Of a DNA stretch of 64,000 nt, positions 26,240 through 38,338 are shown in pieces. The notes under the pieces are model-generated. The model saw only the letters and a program-made list of their open reading frames with translations, did no database searches and was not told where the DNA came from. The stretch spans positions 10,421,491-10,485,490 of the forward strand of contig NC_083564.1 of assembly GCF_019925205.1 (NCBI RefSeq). Direction: 5' to 3'. Position 1 is the first letter of the stretch, and each line of letters begins with the position of its first letter. The DNA comes from Metopolophium dirhodum. Its lineage: Eukaryota; Arthropoda; Insecta; Hemiptera; Aphididae. The position numbers and the translations under genes are program-made.

Positions 26240-26846
26240 AAGGCACTTACGCTGCCGAAAACGACGAATACCTCGTGCGTCTAGTAGTTATACCCTTCTT
26301 CTGTCTGCCATTGATTCGGTCGCACTACTGCAAGTGGCGACGATCAGACCCCGGAGTCGGATGAACAAAATCCGATTCTTGGAGGCGCAGATGGGAAAGA
26401 GTGTGACGAAAACGTCGAGGTGTTTCGAAAATTTCGGAAGCAGAAGACGACCATTCCGTTTTGCTGGCGAACATTTGTGCGTCGTCGTCGTGTGGGGACG
26501 CGCCGTCCTCGGAGTCGGGGCCTGCCGATCCCACTCCGACTCCCGAGGGCAGACCGCTCGACGACGTTTTGGATGATGAGAACATCGATCCGGCCAGGGG
26601 TATAGCTGTGAGGAATAGTTTTGGTGAGCTGTTCGGACGGCTGGATACCCGGCGGCAGCACACCCGGAAACTGCGATCCACTTCGTCGTACGAGGTGGAA
26701 AGGCGTCAGACGCTTTTTCCGCGGTCTGTGCTGCCGCCGATGAGAAGCCGTCCGCAGCTCGCCCCTGGGCTGAAGACGACGGACAGGATGACGGCGACGG
26801 AATGGAGGGAAGGATGCGAGAAAGAGCACGGACGGTGCGCGGCGGT
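26240..26846 (+). pseudogene. Frame-broken acidic/serine-rich coding-like stretch, unidentified
   Basis: An ATG at 26236 opens a frame that soon becomes basic. Acidic, Ser/Pro-rich protein-like sequence then appears in a second frame (about 26325-26410, e.g. GDDQTPESDEQNP) and a third frame (about 26415-26846, e.g. PLDDVLDDENIDPARG, then RNSFGELFGRLDTRR). A GTAAGT donor follows at 26847. Composition suggests a real exon that has picked up two frame shifts, or a sequencing problem. I do not recognise the protein. An intact gene with unusual splicing is less likely. Confidence 0.35.
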
Positions 26847-27690
26847 AAGTCACCCGCGCACGTTTTCCGACCACCTGGGGCGCGACGGGTTCCGCTGGCG
26901 TAGCGCGCTCGGTCGTCGTTGACGCGCGAGACCCTCTGGCGGCTCGGCGAGCGCCCGGCTGCAGTTACGGTCACGCGGAGCGGCGGCGACGGAAGACGGT
27001 GACGACACGGCGGCTATATAGTAGAGGTACCGGCGCGGGCAACGATTCCGCCCCGACGGTACACCGACTGGATACGACGGCGATGACGACTAGGTATGAC
27101 GGCAGCGGCGGAGACTTCGGCACGGGGTGAGTGGTATGGAGATTTCCGTGCTAGGAACACGGGGACGTCAGCGGCGCCGGACTCACGGAAACTTGACTGT
27201 TTCACAGGGTCTGGCGGTGCGCGACTTCACCGCGGCGGCGGAACGAGGACGCGGCCGAAGGGACAACGCCAAGGCGAAAATGACCGAGAGTCAAGGATCG
27301 CGCTGTGGTCCGCTGACTTTCGCATTTTCGCCCAGCGGTAATCCCACATCGGCCGTTTCGCTCGTCCCCACCGGTTCCGCAGCACAAAATCTCACTTCGC
27401 TCGCTCCGCGTCTTGGTCTTCGCCGTCCGTCGGCCGAGTCGTCACGCCGTCGACCATCGACGCGCACGACATCGCGCTTTAGCCGCCGTCCGTCGCCGTC
27501 AACCGTAGTTGCTCCCATGGCCGTCTCGGTCTGGCCTCGCCGGCTGGGCAAGGTCGTCAAGCGGCCGAGCAAACGCGCCAGCGAAACTCGTCAACCCGCG
27601 GGACAGGTCGGAGAACGTGCAGAGGTGACCAGTGGCCAGCAACACTGCATTTCGGCACCAATCGCCATCTCGCATTCTCCCCCCTTTGTT
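26240..27690. other. GC-rich, CpG-rich island
   Basis: Base composition changes sharply from the AT-rich flanks to GC/CpG-rich DNA and back near 27690. Long overlapping open frames on both strands are expected from this composition alone. None has a recognisable domain. It may be the 5' region of an unrecognised gene or an unmethylated CpG island. Confidence 0.45.
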
Positions 27691-28689
27691 TATTGTGTCT
27701 ATCCTGTCCGTCGTATTTTTTTTTCTTTAAATTTCATTAAATTATTCCCAATTGTTCACATATTATTTTAAATTTTGATTTTTTTTTTTTTTATTATCAT
27801 AAATGCATAATATTATGTAAAATATTATATTTATATTTTTTTTTAGCCAATGTGCTAATTTTTTTGAAAATTGTTGTTCATAAATGTTCTTACTATTTTT
27901 GGTTTATACCTAATTATTAAACATATTTTGATGTTAACAAAAAAAATATCTTTTTTTTTCCGTTTTGTCGAGCGTATAATCAATTGTTACAGATTTAACG
28001 ACTAATAAAATCATTAAAATATATATTTTAAATAAAAAAACTCGTTCGTCGATTATGAAAAGTATAATGACCGTGGACCTGCAGTATAAAATCCTAGTTG
28101 CGGTAAAAAAATATGATTAATAATTATTATGTTTTTAATATTGACATAGTTACATATTATTATGCTAAATACAAAAATGAAACGGTCAAAATACGTTACG
28201 TCAAAATACAAATTTATAGTTAGTTTATAGTTACACTTACACATTAAATTATAATATAGTCACATTTTAAAATACAAAACACACATTCAACGAATAAAAT
28301 TAATACATTTATAATATTAAACCAGTTCATATTTGTATGATACACATTTCATCGAAAATTGGATAAGAGCTCATCGGATAATCGATAACCGGATACTGAC
28401 CGCAATTAAGACGTTAATTTTACCTTCAATATTATTAAGACCGCAATTCGTCTATTGCGATCGCAACTCGGACAATACCGGCTGGTAGATATTTATTTGA
28501 AAGGTAGAGTGAATAATTTTAAACATATTGAGTTTATAATTAAACTGTGCGACGGCCGGGTCACGTCGTCAGGTATGCAATCCGACTGCGTCGAATCATG
28601 GACAGCGTTCATTACTGTCACCAAAAACGGCGAAAACCCAAAATTAAGTAATAAATTACGTGAAAAAAATTCATAACATTTCGGGCGCA

Positions 28690-30240
28690 TATATTCAAGC
28701 CTGTATGTAGTAATAGTGACACTACGGCGGCGATCTCATCCTCGATGTCAATCGGCCCGGGACTCGTCAATGTCAAAGTACGGCCGCGCGCAGTCTATAC
28801 ATTTAGCCGGGAACGCGAATACAATCCGAACGGGGTCGTACGACATTCGTAAAGGCGGTGAAACTAGAATTTTCGTTAAATATGATAAGGCAGAAGTGAT
28901 AGCAAAAGGTAAATAACGCAAAAAATAAAACACGAAAAAAAAATTCGGTTTTACACGACCGCCGCAAATTTACGACAATCCCGGCGGCCGGCTTCGAAAC
29001 CACAACCGGCAGGTCATCCGCACCAACGCTCACCAACCTACCTACCTACTGAGTTGTTAAATCCATGACTCTTAAACCGTTTCGGCGTCCCGGCGAATTA
29101 CGAACGCGGTTTAGACGTCCTTCAAAGGGCGTTGTGACCAGTTCGGACGGCGGACGACAGGCCCCGCCGCCCTAAGGCCCGTTTCACATGGACGCGTATG
29201 ATACGCGTCCATGTGAAACGGGCCTAAGACGTCGAAAACGCGAACGAAATCGAACCTTCCGACGCACGTATTTAGTAATACCTACGCAACGGCGGCGATA
29301 TAAGCCGTCTGCTTTCCGCGCCGCCGCTCCGCCCCGGGACTTGTCCTGAAGGAAGTACGGCCGCACGCGGCCTATAAATTTAGCGGGGAACACGAATAAG
29401 TCGTCGACGGCAGGGCAGACGTGTCGAAAAGGGCTAAAACTCGAATTTTGAAAAAAATCAAAAATGTTCGTTAAATACGAATAACATTATGAGGCGGAAG
29501 TGGTAGCAAAAGATAAATTACGAAACAAAAAAACGCGAAAAAAGAAAATTTGGTTTAACACGGCCGCCGCAAATTAATCACAATCCCGGAGGCCGGTATC
29601 GAAACCACGAACCGCATGTCATCCGCATCAACGCCTTACTTACCTACCTACCTACCTACCGAGTTGAAAAGTATATTACGCCGTCGAATACGCGAAAAAA
29701 AACGAACCTTCCGACGCATGTATTTATGCCTGTATATAGTAATACCTACACGACGGCGGCGATATTGGCCGTCTGCTTTCCGCGACGCCGCTCCGCCCAA
29801 GGATTCGTCGAAAAGGAAGTACGGCCACGCGCGGCCTATACATTTAGCGGGGAACGCGAATACGTTTTCGACGGGGAGGTCCGACGTCTCAAAAAGGAGT
29901 TAAACGCGACTTACGGCGAAAATTTTCGAAAAATCGTTAAAATCGTGACGACGACGCGCTCTCCGCGATCGACTTCTCCGCCCCGTGACACGTCCCGGAG
30001 GAAGACGTGCGGTCGCGCGCGGCCATTCAATTTAGCGGGGAACGCGAATAAGGTCCGAGCGGGGACGCGGAAAGTCCTCAGGCGGAGTAAAGACGAAAAA
30101 TCTGAAGAAATTTTGAAAAAAATCGTCAAAGTGATAAGGAGCGGTGATAACACAGCGACGGCTACGCCACCGCCGGGAGACCGCCCATCCGGGAAACGCG
30201 ATTTTTTCATTGGTTGTTTCAAAAATTATGCCTAGTCGGA
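28690..30240 (+). repeat. Decayed tandem array of a coding-like module (4 copies)
   Basis: A GC-richer unit recurs at 28690-29056, 29243-29664, 29690-29905 and 29906-30240. Each starts with a GACGGCGGCGAT-like stretch (least clear in the fourth) and then encodes a module of the form K-Y-G-R-A-R-P-I-H-L-A-G-N-A-N. Module cores are near 28765, 29340, 29798 and 29983. Copies 1 and 2 also share a long downstream section with CCGCCGCAAATT and end in a CCTA repeat. Copy 2 has stops. Copies 3 and 4 are read in different frames across 29726-30235, which ends as an open 169-codon frame. Copies 3 and 4 share a downstream (F/L)(R/K)KIVK motif. The family is not known to me. Confidence 0.6.
29176..29224. 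mobile_element. 49-bp near-perfect palindrome with TAA flanks (PIF/Harbinger-like TIR pair)
   Basis: Two 24-bp arms (GGCCCGTTTCACATGGACGC plus GTAT and its exact reverse complement) are separated by a single G. TAA flanks both sides (29173-29175 and 29225-29227), fitting the 3-bp TWA duplication of PIF/Harbinger elements. It appears to be just two terminal repeats with no interior. Confidence 0.6.
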
Positions 30241-30490
30241 ATCGGAGCGCCACACGGGTCTCTGTTTTATCATAGAACAATATATGGTTTTATATAGGTG
30301 GATCATTGTAAAAATATTCCAAAGAGTATGAACAAACGGTCGGCATGTTATCATTCCAGCTGTTTTTCAATCATAGATTTTCGTTTGCTACCCGTTTGCC
30401 CTAACGCGATTATTTTCCTCGTAAATGTGAATCGCGCATTTGTACTCAAGATCAAAAAGTTCACCGACGAGTCGAAGAGTTTTGCTTAAA

Positions 30491-31822
30491 ATGTCCATGT
30501 CAACGTTGAAGACTCCAGTGATGAACAGCATCGCCAAACGCTGTTACGCCAACAAGGCGGCGGCGTTATCCATCAAAGGCCCACAGGTGCAGACGAAAAA
30601 ATTGCCCAACAACTCTCTGGTCGTAGCCGTTCCCGATTACCCGACCAATATCGGACGGGTGTCGGTGACTTTCTTGGCCGGATCGCGGTACGAAGACCCA
30701 GAGAACGCGGGTATCTCCCATCTGGTCCGAAGCTCTGCCGGACTCAGCACCGAATCGTCATCCACATTTTCGATCATACGAAACCTTGGTCACTTGGGCA
30801 CCAACTACTACGTAACTTCCGACCGCGAGACTATCACGTACACCATCGAAGCACACAAGGAAAATCTCGTCAGCAGCTTAAAGTATTACATTGAGTCCAT
30901 TTCGAATCAGACGTTCAAGCCTTGGGAGCTCACCGACAACTTGAAACGCGTAGAATACGATCTGCTGACCGTGTCGCCCGAGTTCAGAGTTTTGGATTTA
31001 GCGCATAAGGCCGCGTACAGAAACGCCCTCGGTAACACAGTGTTTTTGCCCAAGTACAACGTCAAGAAATTAGGATCGGAACATCTCTTGTATTACGTCA
31101 AGAAAAATTTCAACAACCAAAACGCTATCATATCTAGTGTCGGAGTTGACTTGGACACACTGGTGCATGTTTCGGAAGACTTGAATTTACCCGACGGAGA
31201 AGCAAGCTGTTCGCCAAAATCCAAATATTTCGGCGGAGACCTGAGGAAGTCTAAGGCATTGGACGTTACTTATTTGGCTGTTGTAGGTGAAGGAGTAAGC
31301 TATAAAGATTCGCAAAGTGCCTCATATGCCGTACTTCAATATTTGCTTGGCAAAGGATCATCAGTGAAATGGGGAGTTGGACAAGGAGTCTTGGAACAAA
31401 ATATCCTAAAATCAAACTGTTCAGATAATTTTGCTGTATCTGCCGTAAACTATAACTATTCAGATTCCGGTCTCTTCGGTTTCCTGTTAGCATACAACGG
31501 CAAAGATGTGAGTAATGTCTTAAAAGCTGCGGTGCAGAGCTTAAGATCCCCTACAGTTACCGAAACCGAAGTGTGCAGGGCCAAGAAACAATTGATTCTC
31601 TCACTTGTATCAGCATCAGAATCTAGTGCCGGAGTCCTAGAAAATATTACTTACCAAGCTGCCACCACTGGACAAGTAATACCATTTGAGAAGTTAATTT
31701 CTGCTGTTGAAGCTGTTACCATTGAGGATGTGAAGAAAGCAGCCAGCAAAGTAGCTGGTAGCAAGTTGTCATTGGCTGGTTATGGTAATGTAGCAACTAC
31801 ACCTTACTTGGATAATTTGTAA
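30491..31822 (+). CDS. UQCRC2: Cytochrome b-c1 complex subunit 2, mitochondrial (core protein 2)
   Basis: A single uninterrupted frame of 443 residues, the usual length for UQCRC2. It is a core subunit of respiratory complex III in the inner membrane and supports assembly; in animals it belongs to the M16 protease fold. A basic, Ser/Ala-rich N-terminus (residues 1-25, with RCYANKAAA) is a mitochondrial targeting peptide. The first M16 domain begins near VAVPDYPTNIGRVSVTFLAG. At the place of the protease HxxEH motif the sequence reads GISHLVRSSAG, so it is not catalytic, as is normal for core 2. The second domain covers about 240-440. The start at 30491 is the first ATG ahead of the targeting peptide; the frame stays open upstream. 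There is no intron. Convergent with SRP19, whose stop is about 260 bp away. Confidence 0.93.
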   Translation: MSMSTLKTPVMNSIAKRCYANKAAALSIKGPQVQTKKLPNNSLVVAVPDYPTNIGRVSVTFLAGSRYEDPENAGISHLVRSSAGLSTESSSTFSIIRNLGHLGTNYYVTSDRETITYTIEAHKENLVSSLKYYIESISNQTFKPWELTDNLKRVEYDLLTVSPEFRVLDLAHKAAYRNALGNTVFLPKYNVKKLGSEHLLYYVKKNFNNQNAIISSVGVDLDTLVHVSEDLNLPDGEASCSPKSKYFGGDLRKSKALDVTYLAVVGEGVSYKDSQSASYAVLQYLLGKGSSVKWGVGQGVLEQNILKSNCSDNFAVSAVNYNYSDSGLFGFLLAYNGKDVSNVLKAAVQSLRSPTVTETEVCRAKKQLILSLVSASESSAGVLENITYQAATTGQVIPFEKLISAVEAVTIEDVKKAASKVAGSKLSLAGYGNVATTPYLDNL

Positions 31823-32084
31823 TTTAGTGTTTAATTTTAACTTGAAACTTTGTTAGTAAAATTCTAAACTCTAAATATACTTTTATTGTTCAACTGATTT
31901 TTTTTTTTTACATTTACCTAAATGTCTGTTATAATTAAATACATTTATAGAATATAAAAAAAATAAAAATAAAACATCAAGTTTAACATTGTATTTATTA
32001 TAATAAATTTGCACAACTTATTTCATCATAAAAGTACGACAAAATAAAATATTACATTAGAGCTTAAGATTCCTTGGTGGTATT

Positions 32085-33735
32085 CTATTTACGGCCTTTT
32101 TTCTTTTTGCTTCCACTTGGTTCATTTTTGTTTTGTTGCTCAGGGCCAGGTACTTTCATAGCACGACTTTTTAGTTTTGGTATTTGTACTCCACAATGTT
32201 TCATCAAACTCTCTCCTGAAACACAGTTATTAAATTTTTAACAATAAAGTTGAGTATTTGTTTAAAAAACATACATAAATAATTAGCTTATTGTAAATTT
32301 TTATATTATCAACTATGTTATGTTGTGGATACACTTAATAATAGATGTGATGTCAATGATCAAAATGTTCAAGTATGTCCATTGCTGTAAGAAAAGAATT
32401 CTATGACGAGACAAACTGCAAAAAATGTCTAAACTAGTGGCAAATTAAAATATGATAATAAATTATTGTTATATTGATTTAATACAGTTTAAAGTTATCA
32501 AAGAAATGCATTGAATTGCATTACTATTGTTGCAATTAAAATTATTTTCAGATACCAATATTTATATGAAAAGGGTGTCTACTACTTTATAATTACTTAA
32601 TTTATTATAAAAATAAGAAACACATATTTTTTAATAACCTACCTACCTACTACCATATTTGAATAATTTAAGAGGGATCATAGCCCTAAAATACTTTTGG
32701 TATTATATTATTTGTGTTTTCTATTTCTTTTAAAACATATTTCAATTTGATATTTATTTATTACTTATTAGTTGTTTGGTATCAGAATTAATGATTGTTG
32801 CAAAGAACTGTATTACAAATTTACAAGTAGGTATATGTGGAAATACTAAAATTCCGCAAGAAGACTTAAAATTAATATTTCAAAAACTGTTTATCCTAAT
32901 TTTAACAAATTAATACAATTTTCTTCAAGCTTTAAAGAGTGTGATTGAAGCTTTATTGCTTCGAGGTGTGTAAGAATTGGTGAGGTAATTCAATGCTTCA
33001 AAACAGTTTAAACTTTAAACGCTCCATATTAAATATTGAAACTTGAAAATCAACTAACAAAAACTATGGGCAACGATGAATTCATTGAAATATTCAAATT
33101 TTCAGAACAATATTATTAAAATTATTTCAAATTTCAATTTTGTGTTTAGTTAACGTTATCAGGTTCTATCATAATTGTGTACCAGTGTACCTACCTACTA
33201 TAATAGTTACATTAAGATTAGAATGATCGTAAATCTTAATAAATTATACATTTAACAGAGATTGACAGAAATTCTAGCATTGGTTTTATATTTGTTGTAT
33301 TTACTGCTTATTAGTACATCTTTATCATTTTTTTTTAAACTCACTCGAAGGAAACGTTTGGTTGAAAGGTGTTCCGTCATCATTCTTAAGTTGTACCCGT
33401 ATCCGACCACGGAAGTGCCATTCCTTGCTACATTCACGGGAATACTGCTTGTTTTCAACTTCGGCATTGAAACCAGATGCCTTGACCACTTCGAGAATCT
33501 CTTGGTAAGTTGGATTTTCCACTGCAAATTTTTTCGGTACAATACGTCCCTCGGCCAACGTTTTTTTATTATTCAAATACGCTGGGTATATGCATATCCA
33601 TCTACACCAAAATGGAAACAACGTCGGTTAATATTGTAACATGGGTACCTACCAGAAACGAAGCACTGGTCAAATCGATTGATCAACTTACCTGGACCGA
33701 TCGCTTGGTTTCTTCTCGGCGTAAATGCTCGACAT
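32085..33735 (-). CDS. SRP19: Signal recognition particle 19 kDa protein
   Basis: Three minus-strand exons, 33735-33692, 33601-33345 and 32215-32085, join with matching phases to 143 residues; human SRP19 has 144. It binds the S domain of 7SL RNA and helps assemble SRP54 onto it for ER targeting. Seen directly: WICIYPAYLNNKKTLAEGR, a motif typical of SRP19; then a VENPTYQEI stretch; then RIRVQLKNDDGTPFNQ and FPSRESLMKHC. The C-terminal tail is lysine-rich (SKKKKGRK). The first exon holds only 14 codons plus two bases. The acceptor of exon 2 (GGTGTAG before ATGGATATGC) and the GTAAGT and GTGAGT donors are good. 3' ends converge with UQCRC2. Confidence 0.93.
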
Positions 33736-33739
33736 TTTT

Positions 33740-36700
33740 CTTTAAGCTCACAACAAACATTAAAATTATAAAACGAAATTCTAATAATCGTAATAATCTA
33801 ATACACGGTCATGGTTGTACCTTTTCTATTACTATTAATTTAGTATTGACCATTTGATATTAATAATGTGTATGGATAAATAAGGATAATATTATTATGT
33901 ATTATTGTGATTGTAATATTATCTATATTCTATAATAGCCGTGGCGAATAGTGACACGTTTATATTGTGATGAATATAGGTAGCGCTAGAGCAGTAGAGC
34001 CTGATTGCTTTATTTCCCCTTCACTTCTCCGTCCAAACTTCAAAGAAATAAAGAATCATTGACAATATTTGACATTCCCTCATTGGGCATTCGCAATTCG
34101 CATAGAACACTGAATAGTACCATTATAAAATATATATAATTTATCATAAATAGTACATTTGTCAGTTCTTTCACACTATCACAGCCTCATAATTGTCACA
34201 ATATCACGTACTCACATTTAAATTATGTTTATAACATGACAAATCGCTGAAATTGGCAATTTTGAACAAAAAGTATGTATCGGTGATCACAAATCGGTAT
34301 CAAAATTTTCAAGGGAAAATTTGGAGTGTATCGGGTAAATTTTGAGGGTTCGAGCTCGTTTATCTATTTCCATGGGTTCGAGCACACGTGCAATATTGTT
34401 CTATGGCAATGTCACAGAATATAATAATATAAAGAATATAGCAATACACAAAAATAAAAAAAATATATAAAAATAAAAATATGGAATAATTTTTTGAAAT
34501 ATTACTTATGAAATTTATAATGTTACTCTATCTTTTTATTCATGTTGATTTGGATTTAGGATTATTTGTATGTAATTTTGTTTATTATTATGTAATGTAA
34601 CTCAACCACCATCACAAGCATCACACTTAAAGGAGGTAGGTACTTCATTGTAAACAAAAAAAAAAAAGACTATAAAAGCGATACCGATCCGTATCATACT
34701 CAGACTTCGATAGTTCGATACGAGTCGGTACGTCTGTTGATATGTATCAAATTTTTCTTCTCGAAAATCTTGTGACTTGAATGTTCATTACATTTTTGAA
34801 ACAGCATGTTTAGAAATAAACAGAATAATCGGCGTAAGCCAAATGTCACATCACAGACTGTAGAAAGGGTTTTATTTATTATACAATTGTTTACAAATAA
34901 AATGGAAGACTATATTATATCTACGATTATGTATGCATTGAATAGTATATTGGTATAGGTTTGCCAAACAGTTTTTGTTCAGTAGGTACAGTAGGTACAC
35001 ACTACACAGGTAATTCAGACTAAAATTGTGTGCAGTACCTACTACAGTATGAATTTATAGTGTACTGTGTGCCTATAATATTATATGCTAATGGTAATAA
35101 CCGTATTATAATATGTTGTACATTTAAATTGTGTTATGTACCTACTTAATATAACAATAAACACAGACTACAATATTCAATAATATTGAAAAAACAACCT
35201 ATCCTTAAACTTAGATAAAACATTTATTTTATCTCAATAATTAAGCAATAGAGTTCCCCGGTATAAATTATATATAGACATTATATCATTCTACAATTAT
35301 ACATACAAATACCTGCCTAAATCCTAAAAACTCCTCGTTTATCAAGAGTTATTAAAAATGTTAAGTACCTATTTATGAATAGAAATGTGCAGAAACTTGA
35401 AATGGTTAGAGCATAAAAATACATATTTAGTTGCTGAAATAAGAAAACAGCTATCCTTTTAGACAATATTGAAAAATATATTAAGCTATTATAGGCATAG
35501 TAAAATAGTCAGACAGATAAAATAGATGTTTCATATAACACTCATGTCAAAAGCTATATAGCCAGTATAGTTTGGATATGGAAATATTACTAGTGCACCA
35601 CTAGTAGTGCTAGTAGTACCGACTATGAAAATATAGTTCATATTAGTCTGTGCTTAAACTTTACGATTTGTGTGTGTAGCTTAGAAAATCTCATTCAATA
35701 GGTAAAAATAATTTAATGTATAAAATGTATTGACCCCAAGAACATCTATTTCAAAATTATATGAGTAAATCCAAGCATTAAAGTAATAATAAAATAGAAC
35801 CTTTCGGTATAATTCTGAAATATGTTCAGTCATAAACATCCGAGCCCAATGTAATATTTAATGTTATATCATTCAGTAATGACTAAGATTGAGTTGTTCA
35901 TACTCCCAGTTTTAACAACAAATGAATCGCATGTATTATTTTAAATAATTAAGTACCTCAGGTTAGTTTCAAATAACTAATAAGTTTACCTATAGATTTT
36001 GTAGTAGAAGTTAAGAAAATTATTTGCTATTTAGAATCATAACTGTATAATGGTAGCTGTGAGAGTTGAATGTCAACGTAATATCAGGTTTGATAGTTAA
36101 GATAATTAGTTTATTGGTTACAGCATGTAATTATTTTTTTCTTCTACGAGAAAGGTATCTAAAATATTTACTCTAAGATGCAATTCATATTCCTAGTGTT
36201 AATAAATACAATAAATTATGTTTAAAATTAAAGCTTACAATAAGCAGAATCACAAAAAAAAACTTGTTATATTTTGCTATTATGTTATATTTCATTAGAT
36301 TCATTTAAATTTTATATTGGATCAATAATCCAAAATTCCAACTCATTTACTCACCAGGGATAATCTGGTCAGGTCACAGACTATATCTTAGTCCGTGGGT
36401 CAGGTATACTTATTCTTATAACATGAAATAAAATAACATACATATATAATTTTAAATACATATAAAATATAATTAAAAAAATTGTATAACATTAGGTATA
36501 ATAAAATAAATGTTTAGTCGAAAATTACATGGGTTATTGTATTTTTTAGCTGAGTGTTAGTATTAGTGTTGTTCTAAGAGCTATAGGCTCTGAGCCCCAT
36601 TCCGAGTGGACAAACTTCAACAGGTTGCTTCAGGTGATAACTTTGGCTTTTGAATTTTTTATCGGTAACACAGACTAAAATATACATCTTATATATCTTA

Positions 36701-36820
36701 GTCCGAGTTGGTAAGCAATCATTATATAATGTAAAAATTTAACATTTAAACTTAATTATTTCCATTAAACAAATAATCCTTCAAGTAGTCATGCAAGAGA
36801 CTACTGAGTGACTAGTTAGA
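33740..36820. other. SRP19 upstream region and AT-rich intergenic DNA
   Basis: No recognisable exon, RNA gene or transposon end was found. Short dyads occur, such as CAGACTA...TAGTCCG at 36375-36400 and 36668-36705, but they are not convincing elements. Confidence 0.4.
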
Positions 36821-36825
36821 ATAAG

Positions 36826-37250
36826 CAATTGAGCTAAATAACAATTCGAATACTTTCTGATACTAAAAGATATCAATCAATAAATCATTTGAACTGATTA
36901 GTAGTTGATTAATTACAAGTCATCAAAATATAGGTACACATTTTTTGATTGTAAATCCTTGTGGCGCTGTAGCGTAAATCCGTACAGTTGGTGTTTTGTG
37001 TCGAATTGCATTTCTTTCTATATTCTTCTCCTATTGCCTGTCGTCTTATTTCCAGTGGGGGTGTGGGACTATACCCCGGAATGTGTAGTTTGTTGGTTTT
37101 AAGCAAACCAATTTTTCAGCAAGTTTAATTTTCTTTGGATTTTCTAAACAATTAATCTGAATAACAATTCAAATACTTTCTGATACTACTAGACATCAAT
37201 TAATAAATCAATTAAACTGATAAGTAGTTCATTAATTACAATTAAAACAT
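36826..37250. repeat. Direct repeat pair of about 105 bp
   Basis: Segments 36826-36930 and 37150-37250 match over most of their length (shared ATACTTTCTGATACTA, ATCAAT.AATAAAT). They flank about 220 bp of GC-richer DNA. This could be a local duplication or remnants of a transposon's direct ends. Confidence 0.5.
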
Positions 37251-37990
37251 ACACATCTGAGATCATTACGATAGTTTTTTTTCTGTTAGGTAAAATGTTA
37301 GCTGAATGTAAGGCGTACTTTCCAAATCAAAGAATGGATTTGTTTTCATTTGCTTCAAAGCACTGTCTGATCAAAGCGTTCGATATGGATTCGAATTTGT
37401 TTCTTTCATTCATGTTTGGGCTCTAATGTAATCCCATTTTTATGTGAAACCACTGTCATTGGCAGAATAAGTTTTCTGTTCTGTAATTTATATTGCTAAC
37501 GCTTCATTAAAAATTTGATTGTGTTTTGGTAATTCAATTGTTTCAGATTCAAGCGATTGAAGAAACATCATGGTATGGTTTTAAACTAAAACGTTTGCAG
37601 CTGTTATGGTATTTTCAACATGAATACGTTTCAAACCTAACAGTATAAAAAAAAACCTTATTAGATTTGGTCCTAACTTTGGTCTACGATATAAGTATGA
37701 AAATAAATTTTACCTTAAACACCATAAGACAATTTTTTCAACATTTTAAAATCCACATAAATACAACTCGTTGCCACTAAGAAGCCATACTTCATCAGAT
37801 TCGTCTCTGCTTGATCCTTGACATGTATGTATAAATGTGTTAGTTTGCTGCTTACATGTCCTGAACCAAAGTAACGAAGCTAAACAGTTTCACAGTATAG
37901 TCTGTATAAAGAATAATATTTTTAATATTGTGGTTTAGTCTTCAAGAGCGATTGTACAAGTATGTGTCAATAGTCGATAAACTATACTAA

Positions 37991-38105
37991 GGCCCACGAG
38001 AGAACGACCAACTTTGCGTATATAGACTGACAACAGTACTGTTGTCAAAATCCTTCTTCTCCCACAGCTACAGACAATATTTTCAGGTCGTTCTGTCGTG
38101 GGACC
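37991..38105. mobile_element. 115-bp MITE-like hairpin element
   Basis: The ends GGCCCACGAGAGAACGACC and GGTCGTTCTGTCGTGGGACC are reverse complements apart from two bases. The target duplication is unclear. Confidence 0.6.
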
Positions 38106-38338
38106 ATAAGTATATTATAAAAGTATAAAATATACTAAGATTTCTACATAGAAGCGACATACGACACTCTTGCGTAGAATATGGTTGACAGCCGTCTTCC
38201 AATCTCTGGAGGTTAGGCGTCAATACGTAGGCCACATCCTATGCAAGTGCGTGCGAATTCTATTCTGAGTTCTGACCATACTGTTCCGTGCGTCCGATTT
38301 TTGCCACGCTCACATAGGACATGGCGTTATGTTATGAA

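Noticed and set aside
27127..27771. 214-codon Arg/Ser-rich open frame
   Set aside because: Long frames are expected in this GC-rich island; low-complexity composition and no domain; overlapping frames on the other strand are as long.
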